A DNA stretch of 64,000 nt from Thermothelomyces thermophilus ATCC 42464 (lineage: Eukaryota; Ascomycota; Sordariomycetes; Sordariales; Chaetomiaceae), in the NCBI RefSeq assembly GCF_000226095.1, contig NC_016472.1, forward strand, positions 5,828,001-5,892,000. The letters are read 5' to 3'. Positions 21,177-31,395 of the stretch are shown here, piece by piece. Position 1 is the first letter of the stretch; each line of letters opens with the position of its first letter. The position numbers and the translations under genes were made by a program. The notes below the pieces were generated by a model. That model saw only the letters and a list, made by a program, of their open reading frames with translations. It did no database searches and was not told the DNA's origin.

Positions 21177-22150
21177 GGTTTTGACCGAATGGTTAATTAT
21201 GACCGCTGTCGTGGGGTTCTATGTCGGTGTCGAGACAAAGATTAAGGAGGTTATTTGAGGGTGCCGGTCAAGCAGAGCACAATCTTGGGAAGAAAGAAGA
21301 GATGGGTTAATATGTTGCCTTTGCGCCTGGTGGGAATGGAGGGCGTTTAACGCGCTTTGGCGAACTCGCTGTCCATGACCCCGCCCCATCAACGAGACCT
21401 GTTGACGTGAGGTTGAGGCTCGGAGTAATAACCAAAGTGTGCTCTTGATCTCTCATTTGATAAATGCCGGGTGTGTAAAGCCGGAGTGGTGTGCACCCCC
21501 TCCTCTTTTCTCCCCTCCACTGCTCTCGTCTCGGCCAACCGCAAACAACGTCGGGCATCCCCATGCCGCATCGAGGCGTTGTCAGATGGTGTGTTCATCC
21601 CCGCCAGTCGCCCAAGAAATGGCCGACGAGCAAGCCATCTCGGGCACTTTGTTACAACTGCGTCACAGGTCACATCGCGCAGCCTTGTCGGTGCGTGGGT
21701 GAAGATGTTCCCTGTTTGCATGTACTAGTAAGTACTAGTAATTACATGCATACATACTCCGTACAGTAAAGTGTTTGCCAAGCGAGATTACAGTGTCACA
21801 AAACAAACCGGTCAAGGTCTTTCCCCAGAAGGCTGCGAAACGGCGTGCTGCAGATAGCTCGGCTCCTCTTGCCCTCTAATGAGAAGACACGTTTCGCATG
21901 TCATTTCTGACGCAACCTGCAGTGTCTTATTGGTCGCGATGTGGGATTGCTTGTAACGGTGGAAGAGCACTTTGATTCACAATTCCGAGATTCGAGATGG
22001 ATGCCAGTAGATATGTACTTCGAAGGCAATCCACGCTGGGATCCACGCCCGCGGGTGACCGGCTCACTAATTATCTAATTATCGAGCGAAGACGCTATCT
22101 CAACACCTGCGCGCGAACCCGAACCCGCGTGTAGGCACGTCGTATTGGCG
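21177..22150. other. Divergent intergenic region
   Basis: This separates the Cys-rich gene (minus) from the second hydrolase (plus) and should hold both promoters. Short frames here show no motif. Two TAATTA-type patches lie near 22070. Confidence 0.45.
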
Positions 22151-23959
22151 ATGGGGTCGTTCCTAAGCCAGCCGAGCGGGCGTCATGCCCAAAAGACCGA
22201 TAGGTACCTGACATACTCGCTCATACTCCGCTTTTGCCGTCGACTCGACTTATTGTAACCTGTTTCATCTTGCAACGGCTCGGTGGCGGCACCAGACGGC
22301 CTTTTTTGCTGACTCGGTCCCCGTCGGCCCAGAGACATCTTAGCCAAGCTCCGCCGATCGCGACGCGTCATTGACAGAATTCTCTCCATCACGGGCGCCC
22401 CCTCGGTCAGCGTTCGGGTCATCCGCGGCGGCAAGACGCTTTACACGGCCCATCATGGCTTTCGGGACGTTGAGCGGAGGCTAGCGCCCGACAACGACAC
22501 CCTACACAACATAAACTCCATGTCCAAGGCCTTCATTTCGGCCTTGGCCGCCATCATCGCCGACACGGGTGCTCTCAATCTCACGGACCCCGTCGCGACG
22601 CACCTGCCGGACTTCTCGTTCAAGGACAAGGGTCTCGCCCATCAACTCACAATTCTCGACCTCCTCTCTCACCGTTCCGGCCTTAACAATCCCGATGCAA
22701 TATGGCTCGGGTCTCGCAACTCTCTGCTGCTTACGAAGGAGGATGCATGGAGGATGCTCGCGACGTTAGAGCAGGTCGCGCCCACCCGTTCCTCCTTCAT
22801 CTACAACAACTGGGCTTACATGCTGGTCGGCGGCATCCTCGAAGAGGTTACCGGCCGGAGACTGGCCGACCTCTTGCACAGCTACATCTTTGAACCCTTG
22901 GGCATGACAAGAACGGGGACCGCCTGGGACCCGGCCGACTGCAACACGGCCAAGTCGTACTCGGTGCTCAGCAACCTCTCCCTCGTCGAGATTCCACCGC
23001 CGCAGCTAGGCGCCGGTACCGCGATGGAGGCGCCGGGCGGCATCAAATCCACCATTTCCGACCTCTCCCGCTTCTATACGGCTTTTCTCTCGGCCGTTAT
23101 GGACGATTTTCGCCAGCCGACAGGCGGCGGCGGCGGCGAACCGCCCCTCACTCGGCCATCCATCTTCCGGAGCTGTGGCGAGCTCATCACCCACCACTCC
23201 ACCATTCCGCCCGCCTCCCTGCGAGAACAGGGCTACGGGCTGGGATGGGCGCGGGCGCAGCTACCCGGTCCGATGGGTCGCATCGGTCTCAACCCGGCCA
23301 TTGGCGACCCTCCAGACGTCGGCAAGGGCGCCCCGTCAACCCTCGTCTTGTACCACAACGGCAGCATGCCCGGAAGTACAACCTGCGTCTGCCTAGTTCC
23401 CAGCGAAGACGTCGTGATCCTCGTGCTGCAGAACTCGATCACGGCCGTCGACACCGCCGATATCGTCTGCCAGCTCGTTCTAGAGCTGCTCCTCAACCCG
23501 ACGCAGCCCATCGACTTCGAGTCGCAGGCCCGGGCGCTCACCCGGGAAGCCGTTGCCCGCCAGGGCCGAGTCGGAGCAGAACTCCTCGCGCGGAGGGAAC
23601 TGGGCACGACGCCGAGCAAGCCTCTCCGGGCGTACGCGGGCGTGTACCGGAACTACGTGCACACCTTCTCCATCGAGATACGCGCAAGGGGCGACAGGCT
23701 CTGCATGCGGCTGCAGGGCCTGGCGTCGGAGGAGTTCTGGCTGTCGCACTACGAGCACGACACGTTCTGCTGGTGGATGCCGCACGACGAGATCATGCGC
23801 CGCGGACGCTACACAGAGTACGGCCCGGAGCACTATCTGATCTCCTTCTCCCTGACTGCCGGCGGTAAAGTCGGCGCTCTCCACTGGGCGTGGGACCCAG
23901 CTCGCCTGGACAGACCGGAAGTGTTTACAAAGGAGACTTTCGTATTGCAGAAGGAGTAA
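22151..23959 (+). CDS. Beta-lactamase-fold serine hydrolase, 559 aa
   Basis: Exon 1 is 22151-22203 and exon 2 is 22333-23959. The 129-bp intron has a GTACCT donor, a GCTGAC branch site and a CCCAG acceptor, and the joined frame has no stop. The start at 22151 is preferred over the ATG at 22184 because only the first is in phase. Motifs are SMSK at 80-83, YNN at 175-177 and HNG at 359-361, so the catalytic serine, base and oxyanion elements of the class C beta-lactamase/PBP family are present. The C-terminus has a separate beta-rich domain (YAGVYRN near 465). It shares length and plan with 7461-9146. The likely role is an esterase, acyltransferase or peptidase on an unknown small substrate; it is cytosolic by lack of a signal peptide. 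Confidence 0.87.
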
Positions 23960-24667
23960 TAAGGCCTAATATTCTTCAGCCTCGCTCGAAATGAGCCGCT
24001 TGAGAGGCCACGTGTCGGTCTTTTTTTTTTTTTTTTTGGTCCGTCTGTGATTTTCTGAAGGGACCTGAGCGCAACTTCATACGTACGGCTTCAACGCGTG
24101 ATGTGCAGCGCCAGGTGGCTTTTGTTGGGGGCATCTGAAGGGGGAAAGAGGGGGGGGGGGAGCGTGTCTTGAACTGGCAGCTACCATCAACGCTTAGCCA
24201 ACTGGGAAGCTTTTCAACAAGACATGGTTGGTTCCCTTTTCTGTCGGCCACAGCATGACTCCGCTCTGTCCCAAGCCTGCCACCCAAAGGTCCCCTTAAG
24301 CGACTGGCCACGCTCTGGGTGGGTAGCACAAGCTTCCACAGCCGCACAGCGTCCGGATTTGAGTGAGAACAGTCACTTGTCAAATCTGGCCACGTGCAGA
24401 GCCTCATTCCCATGGATCTACCACATTGTTGTATCTCGATTTCATCGGTTTCATCAGGCGTTGATGGGAATGAGTCGGCCGCGCGTAGTCTTACTTACTT
24501 CACCTGCCTTTCCCAGCACCTGAATCTCCCTACAAGACCCCCTGTTTTAAACACACATATACCCCCCGGGGACTAGAAGAGAGAGGAAAGAGACAGAGAG
24601 AGAGTTTGACCCCCACTGTCTAAGACGCGCAATTTTCATTTTTTTCGTCACCTTCCTCTTTCTTGCA
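23960..24667. other. Intergenic region
   Basis: No gene is supported. It contains a 17-18 base T run near 24021 and a G9 run near 24153, and leads into the membrane-protein gene at 24668, preceded by an AGAGAGAG tract (about 24569-24605). Confidence 0.45.
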
Positions 24668-25816
24668 ATGAACCCGGCACAGTCGACTCCCACTAGCAGC
24701 GCCACCACCTCCTCCTCCACCACCTCCTCCACCAACGCCACTACCATTATTGCCGCCTCATCCGAATCCACGTGCGGGTTTGAGGGAAACAGCGACATAT
24801 ACGGCCTCGGCATTCGCGTGGGCATCTACCTTCAGTGGCTGGCCGCCATCGCCGCGGAGATGGCCAGCCCGGCCGATGTCGACGCCGCCCAGGCCGCTGA
24901 AGCCAGCTACCAGCTGGCCATGTTCTCAGGGCTCATCCTGGTCACGCAGGACCTCACGATCGGCGTGTTCGCCGTCGAGGCCTTCCTCGTGCTGCTCTTT
25001 TGCTTCGCCGGGGTGTGGGTCGGCTCGGTGCCGGCCGCCGCGCGGACCTCGGGGCTGTCCAGCGGGTGGTGGCGGCGGTGGTGGTGGTCATCGTCGTCGT
25101 CGGGCGGCCACGAGGAGGATCCGCCCGGAGGAGGAGGACGCTGGAGTGGTAGTGGGGGCGCCTTGACGGGCCCGATAACGACGACGAGGACGACGACGAC
25201 GACGACGACGACAACCACCACCAGCAGCAGCAGCAGCAGCGGCGCCGGCTTGTTCCGGCAGCTGCTGGGGTGTGTCGCGTGCGCCTACGGCACCTGGACG
25301 CTCTTTGCCAGGCTGCGCCTCCTGCCGCGGACGGCGTGCGACGAGGTGGCCTTCTTCTTTGCGCCCGTCCGCCTGTTTGGCTGGTTCCACGACATGTTCA
25401 AGGCCTTCTTCGTCATCAGCCTGGCCGCGTCGACGCTGCTGCTGGCCGCCGAGCTCGTCCGGCGCGGCGCCGCCCTCGCCGCGGTGCTGCGCAACTGGCC
25501 CCCCGCGATGATCGAGCTGTCGTCGCCGGCGCCCGGCAACAACCACGACGACCCCGCAGCCGCCGCTGCTGCTGCCGACCCGGGAGCCGGCAAGACGACG
25601 GTGCTCCTGCGCCACGCCCTCGGCCGCGTCGCCGCCTGGGCCCTCTTCATCGTCGCGGTCGAACTGACGCTCTGGTGGAATGCCGTCCGGGGCGTCTACG
25701 AATGCAGGACCTTTGGGCAGCTCTTCCCCCTCGTCCTGAGCGCATCCAACCTGGTGGGCGTCTGCAGGCGAGTGGCCAAGGCCGTCCTGGCGCGAAAGGT
25801 TTCTTTCAAACTCTAA
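24668..25816 (+). CDS. Multi-pass membrane protein, 382 aa
   Basis: Single exon from ATG 24668 (TTGCAATGA context). A Ser/Thr-rich N-terminus is followed by CGFEGNSDIYGLGIRVGIYLQW, a pattern I know from uncharacterised fungal integral membrane proteins. Hydrophobic spans lie at about 50-62, 84-120, 190-215, 237-262 and 317-360. Between the second and third is a low-complexity cytosol-like loop with a Trp/Ser-rich patch and a Thr/Ser run coded by a (GAC/ACG)n tract at 25178-25240. The function is unknown. The C-terminus (ARKVSFKL) could alternatively continue through an intron at the GTTTCT there. Confidence 0.72.
   Translation: MNPAQSTPTSSATTSSSTTSSTNATTIIAASSESTCGFEGNSDIYGLGIRVGIYLQWLAAIAAEMASPADVDAAQAAEASYQLAMFSGLILVTQDLTIGVFAVEAFLVLLFCFAGVWVGSVPAAARTSGLSSGWWRRWWWSSSSSGGHEEDPPGGGGRWSGSGGALTGPITTTRTTTTTTTTTTTSSSSSSGAGLFRQLLGCVACAYGTWTLFARLRLLPRTACDEVAFFFAPVRLFGWFHDMFKAFFVISLAASTLLLAAELVRRGAALAAVLRNWPPAMIELSSPAPGNNHDDPAAAAAAADPGAGKTTVLLRHALGRVAAWALFIVAVELTLWWNAVRGVYECRTFGQLFPLVLSASNLVGVCRRVAKAVLARKVSFKL
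25178..25240 (+). repeat. Trinucleotide tract coding Thr/Ser runs
   Basis: An imperfect ACG/GAC run passes into CACC and CAG units within the membrane-protein gene. It likely varies in length between strains. Confidence 0.7.
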
Positions 25817-26607
25817 TATTAGGCCTGGGTCATGACAAGAACCAGGGCCCCGAGGGGGCGTAGAGCGATAGATCTGAGCTGCTGGGATCGATGATATAGA
25901 GCCGAGATAATGAGGGGATGAACACCACTGCACACTCCTTAACACGGAGAAGCATGATTAATTAATCTTCGTAATGAGGGTAACATGACATGTTCGTTTG
26001 TACAGGTTGTTGGCCTCTCTACAGCACTGATGAGTTCACCAAAGTCTTTTAAGTCATGACTGGAAAAGGGAGAATGATGGTTGGGAAAACGATGAGATGA
26101 GTTGATACCCCGTGCTTGATAAGGTAATTCATTGATCAGTAATACAATGCAGAAAAGTCATGTGAAGAAGATGGATGGCCAGGCTGTCCAAGGTGAACCG
26201 CTCTCTCAGTGACTTGCTCTCGCAACGCACCGCGATCTGCGCTTTGGGCTGCCAGATTGACCTCGAGTGCCGCACTAACTTCGACATGCTCCAGTTTGCT
26301 AACGGCCTTGTACCATTCATGTGATTATCACCTTAACAAACCGGTTTGCTGTCCGAACGAAAATCTGGTTCGGGAACGAGTATTCCGGCAGCTTGTGCTG
26401 TCGTTGATCTTCACGACTATTAGAATCTTCTTTATACTTCTCAGCTCCCATGTACATAATTACCTTATATACGCTACTACACCAGACACGCACATATATA
26501 TGCACAAGATAATTTGCTCGCATAATATACAAGGAAGAATGCGATTCCATCTGCTCAAAAGCGAGGCTCTTATAGTATTGACCCTAACCTTCTTCCCTTC
26601 TAGAGAG

Positions 26608-26739
26608 AGGAAACCGAATGAGAGCGGTAATTTGTGGTTTACCCGGCTAGCAAAATGGAGCCGGCATAGCGGCCGGCTTTCTCAGACTCCGGCTCCATTT
26701 TGCTGGCCGGGTAGACCGGAGCTCTCGCTCGGTTTTCTC
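26608..26739. repeat. Long inverted repeat, MITE-like
   Basis: A 25-nt arm at 26640-26664 pairs with 26689-26713 with one mismatch around a 24-nt loop. Imperfect pairing continues outward (GAAACCGAATGAGAGCGG against the complement of the 26714-26739 side). It could be a small non-autonomous transposon relic or a transcribed hairpin. No clear target duplication was found. Confidence 0.65.
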
Positions 26740-28360
26740 GCTGTTTAAGCATAAACCAAGTCGGCCTTAAGGGTTTCGTGACCCTGCTTAAGAGAACTCG
26801 AGAGACCTAATTACTTAGATATTGACCAAGGCAGAGCCCCCTTCCCAACACTGGCCGTCTGAGGTAGAAAACTAATAGTAAAGCCGAGTGGATGCTTTTT
26901 ATTTCATTTTATATTTATTTTAATAATAAACCTTGCTTTGTCCCGTTGGTTGATGAGCACATTTTACCACTACGGCATTGTTACATAAGGATGAGGCCCG
27001 GAGTTAATTACTCCCTACTGGGAACGATTCGTGCGGGGATGGGAAGATGCATCGGATGCGCCAGGGTCAGGTCAATCCACTAGAACGTCGGGTCGCAACG
27101 TGTCTGGGCTGATGCGGCGTGAACACCAGCAGGGCGCGATATGCCGGTCGAAACCGTGCTGTTGAACTTGGCGTGAAGAGCTTATTTAGGGCAGAGACGT
27201 GTCACGTAATAGGTCTGTGCTTAAGCATGCCTTATCCTGAACTACTCCGTAATAAGGTACGAATAGTGCCTTAATTATGTAGGGGAGGACTTGGTCTGAG
27301 AGTTCTCACTGAGAATTGCACTTTCGCCGTATTAGGGCTTAAAGCCGCAACAATTTCAGTATAAAGGAATTTGACAGCAAAAGCCAACGAATGCCGTTCA
27401 GGCTGCTACGAAGTAGTGTACTGTGTACAGGTAGGTAAAAAACAAGCTTCTTAGTGTACCACCGTTTCACGGCATGGGATCTTATCGGGCCGGAGGATGC
27501 TACACTATTTGGGATGCCCCCGAGCAGGGGAGAGTGGGCTCGGTGGAGCCATAGTGTAGTATCAAATTTAGTTAAACTTACACAGTAAACAAGTTACGAG
27601 CTACCCAAGTGCCGCGCAACAAACAGGTAATTAACGTTACCGTAAAAGATCCAGAAGAACAGATCAGGATTGGGACTAATTCGGAAGACCGCACGCGATT
27701 CCCGAGACGCAACCCAAAGACAACAGAAGACATGGTAAATATCCAGACGCTTAAACTAAACTACACTACTATACGAAGCACACCACCTTCCCTACCTCCC
27801 AGTCTTGTTCTGGGATCTTGGACAACGATCATCCGCCCTCTTGGTTTTGACACCAGCTGCAGTCAGCGCCCGGCAGTCGTGCACGAGATCGTTATTAGTC
27901 TCCCTGTTCTGGACAGGTCCTAGCCAGCTTGGAATTCATTAACACTTATGCAGTGTTAGGCGTTCAGGAGGCCGCCACGGGGCAAAGGCCGCCCTACTGT
28001 GTAGTTAGTCGAGCAGGGGTTCCTCTGGCGGAAAGTCAAACAAGTTAGCCATGTCTTTCCACGGGGCAAGAAACCGGTAAAGGAGCAGACCTGCGCTAAT
28101 ACCGATAGACAAGCCAGTATGCCGGCGTGCGGGGCCACCCGAGATGTCGGGACCCTAATTACGTACTGGCCGTTGGTGATCCCATTAGCTGCTTTTACAA
28201 CTTTGTCCCGAAATCCGGTAGAATCGAGCTCTGCTCTGACTCTGGCAGGATTATCTTTCCAGATTCTGGAACATCATTTTGTCCGAATATAGATCTCTCT
28301 CATGTTGTGCGCTTGATGGTTCTGTTCTGTCCTCACTGTTCCCGGTTCTAGAGTATAAAC

Positions 28361-28505
28361 GAAGGAAGGAAGTTGGAAAGAAAAGGGAGAAAGAAATGGA
28401 ATAAACAGTAGTGTAGGAGGCGGCGCAGGAGAGAGGGGAGGCGAGGGGAGGATAGTGGGGCGAGGAAGGTGAGAGTGAAGAAAGGTAAAGAGGAACGAGA
28501 ACGGG
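28361..28505 (+). repeat. Purine-rich tract
   Basis: About 145 bp that are strongly purine-biased (GGAAGG, GAGAGG, GGCGAGG units). Such tracts can form triplex DNA; no function is shown. Confidence 0.55.
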
Positions 28506-29250
28506 TTACTCGTTTAGTAACAGTCAACTTGCAGCCAGTTCTTGTGTTGTGTGTCATTTCATCAGAATACGCTTGGGGATAGTGTCCACAGAGATGCCCG
28601 CAAAGTGAAGGCACAGTATAAATTTTGTATGTGCATACATACATACACGAGACTTCCTCTCATGAGTTCATGAATCATCAACCGACTGCACCCTGGGTGT
28701 AGCGGTGGCAGGCCAAAAGAGGCGGCTGAACAGGGGATCGTCTTGGGTCCGAGGATTGACCGCGCAATCCAAGCGAGCAGGAGGTTGAAGGTTAGTATTA
28801 CTAGCGCTGGTGACAAGCGCAAATCGGCCCCCAAATTCGCTCTTTCCCCAGAATCTCAAGCCGTCTCCTCCGCTTCCATTCCTCTGCAACCGATCGCCAC
28901 TACTCGACCTCGATCATGTTGCGCAATCGGACCTGAAGCGCCGCGCCGGATCCTGTATTATGTGAGCTGCACTAGGGAGGAGGGTGCTATATATGAGCGG
29001 CCTTAGCTCGTTGCAAATGTCGCACGATCCATCTGCCAGGGGAACTTAGCGCTCGCTTGATCCTGAATGCCATTTGGGGGCCGTTGCTCTAGCACGACTA
29101 ACTATTAACATATCCGGAAGGCAGGCGAGATTAGAACCTCTTCACCGAACTTTTGCTGTTTCCTCCAGAGCTTGATCTCTCGTCCATCCCGAGCAAGTCG
29201 ACCGCTCGTGTCGCTGTCTCCCGTCTTGAGCCAGTTCCTATAGCAATAGC

Positions 29251-31395
29251 ATGCAGAGGCGTTCGGTGAGCCACTCGGCCCCCTACGGGCACGCCTGCAG
29301 GAGCTGCTTCAAAGCCAAGTGTCGGTGCATCCCGCGGTCTGATGGCGATGGATGCGAAAGGTGAGTCCCCGATGACCTTCCCGGGGGGTGGGGGGGAGGG
29401 GGACCCTGTGCTTCGATGCTTACTTCTCTGTACAGATGCCTCCGCCTTGGGAGGCAGTGCATTCCGTCCAACTCGATTCGCCGTCGCGCTGTCGAACAAA
29501 AGCAGGTTCCCAAGGCTCAAGCCGCCATGATGGAGGGCATTGCGTTCCGACTTCGATCGCAAAATGGTGGAAGTGAAGCAGCGGGCGGGCAAGGGGTTCG
29601 AGTTGGACCGCCGGAGGGCCTCGGGGCCATCGCCGGCCTCGATGCCGCGATGGATCCCTTCTTTGCCGTGCCCAATCACGTTCCGGATATCAGGCCACCA
29701 GAACCTTCGGGATCCTCACCAGCGACCTGTCTCGACACGTTTCGGTCCCACATGCTTCCCCATCTACCATTCTTTCACCTCCCCACCCACATGACCGCAC
29801 AGCAACTGCACTTCCGCCGCCCGTTCCTGTTTCGCGCCATCACCTGCGTGGCATCGCCTACGTCGCGCGAGCGGCAGACGCGGTCGAGCGAGCTGAAGCG
29901 CGTCTTGCATGACTTGATCTTCCTTCGAGGGCCGGAACATGAGAAGGGAACCCGGCCGGATAAGACAGAGAAAACGGTGGACTTGTTGCTTGGCCTCCTC
30001 GTCTACGTTGCCTGGGGTTTGGATCACCGTCTGATCGGTCGGTTGGTGATGCTGGCTGCCTCCCTGGTTGGCGAGTTGTGCTCTGAAGGGCCGGCCCCTT
30101 CAGATGCGTACACGCTGGGGCTGTTGATCCCGGAGACCAACGGCCGCACCAGCATCGGATATGACCATCAAACCGCATTGGTAGAAGATGATCTTGAATG
30201 TCAACGCGCCATCTTGGCCTGTTTTCTGCTCAGCTGCGCGGCTTCGACCTACTCGGGGCAGGTCCATGCCATGCGCTGGACGCCGCACATGGACCGCGCC
30301 CTCGCAGCCATTAGCGCAACCCGATCGCAGAGCGACCACATCCTAGCCTTGCAAGTTCGTCTCCAGCTGCTCACGGAGCAGGCTTTTCAAGTACGCTACC
30401 AGAACTACGAACGGAACCACGCAGCTGCCGAGTCACTCCTAGAGAAGCTCGAGGCCCTCCGCCCAGTGATCCAACAACAACAGGGTAATCACCTCTCGAA
30501 GTCCAAAATGGATCCAATTATTCTGTGGTTTCAATCAATATGTCATTAACTTTGCGGCTGACTGATCACGTAATTACATTCAACAGTAGGTTCTCTCCAT
30601 GCTCACCTGCACCACGCCGAACTCGCCTCCCACGAAGCCCTCCACGCCAGCGCGTCCACGGTCGCGACCACACTAGCACCCAATCCCCCTCCTCCGAGCA
30701 CGAGCACCTGGCAATACCCGGGTAACAGGACGGGAATCAACGGCACCGGCGCCAGCAGCAACCGCCCTTCGTCGACCGCGCCATCTCGGGACAACAACAA
30801 CAACAACAAAAACACCTCATCGGCACGCCTCTCACCCACCCTGTGGCCGTCCCTCTCTGCAATTCACGCCTGCGCCGCCGCCCTTCTCGCCTTGCCCGCC
30901 CCGCTCTTCCGCGGCATCGCCCTGCCGCAGTGGGCCCACCTCGCCCGCTGTCTGGTAGCGCTGCGCAGCCGCCACATGCCGAATCCCGCCGCCGCCGCCG
31001 CCGCCGCTCCCTCCGGAGGCTTCCCGGACCTTCCCGGTCTCCTAGCGGCTCTTGAGGAGCGGCTGGAAGGGCTCGCTCGCGAGGCCGGGGAGGCCGTACC
31101 CCTTGGCAGCGAGGTAACGGACCGGGGGATGGTGGCGGGGGCGGGAACGTTTAGCGGGCTGGCTGGCGCGCTCCGCCGGTTCAGAGAGAGGGTTCTCAGA
31201 GAGTTCAGGGAAGGGGTCTTGAGGCCAGGCGGGGTTGGTGGCCGTGAAAGGGACGGTAGTGCCGGTGCTGCTGGTCTCGGCCCTGAGGGGGAGGGATTGG
31301 CTACCTTTGCGCCGCAGAAGGGGTACTTCGTCGGCCAGCGGTTTTGGATGGAGCAAATATGGACGGGCGTAGATTCATATTCCGTCACACATTGA
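29251..31395 (+). CDS. Zn2Cys6 transcription factor, 655 aa
   Basis: Exons are 29251-29360, 29436-30484 and 30587-31395. Introns have GTGAGT/TACAG and GTAATC/AACAG borders, and the frame is open over 1968 nt. The zinc cluster spans the first junction: ACRSCFKAKCRC, then C-ER-CLRLGRQC (Cys 16, 19, 26, 35, 38, 45; CX2CX6CX8CX2CX6C). The middle (about 90-370) has the helical look of the fungal transcription-factor homology region, including LPFFHLP, a pattern common in these regulators. A low-complexity Ser/Asn/Pro linker (about 430-480) precedes a helical C-terminus. The target genes are unknown. The second intron ends in CAGTAG, so two acceptors 3 nt apart are usable. It is nuclear by family. 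Near neighbours give no cluster context. Confidence 0.85.

Larger units (their letters stand above)
25817..29250. other. Long intergenic region, 3.4 kb
   Basis: No gene is convincing. It holds a strong inverted repeat (26608-26739), a possible three-way-junction fold (27496-27563), and a purine-rich tract (28361-28505). The open frames near 26209, 27609 and 28668 lack family motifs. Confidence 0.5.

Noticed and set aside
25088-25945. 285-codon antisense frame over the membrane-protein gene
   Set aside because: Composition is that of the complement of low-complexity and membrane segments; no motif and no good start.
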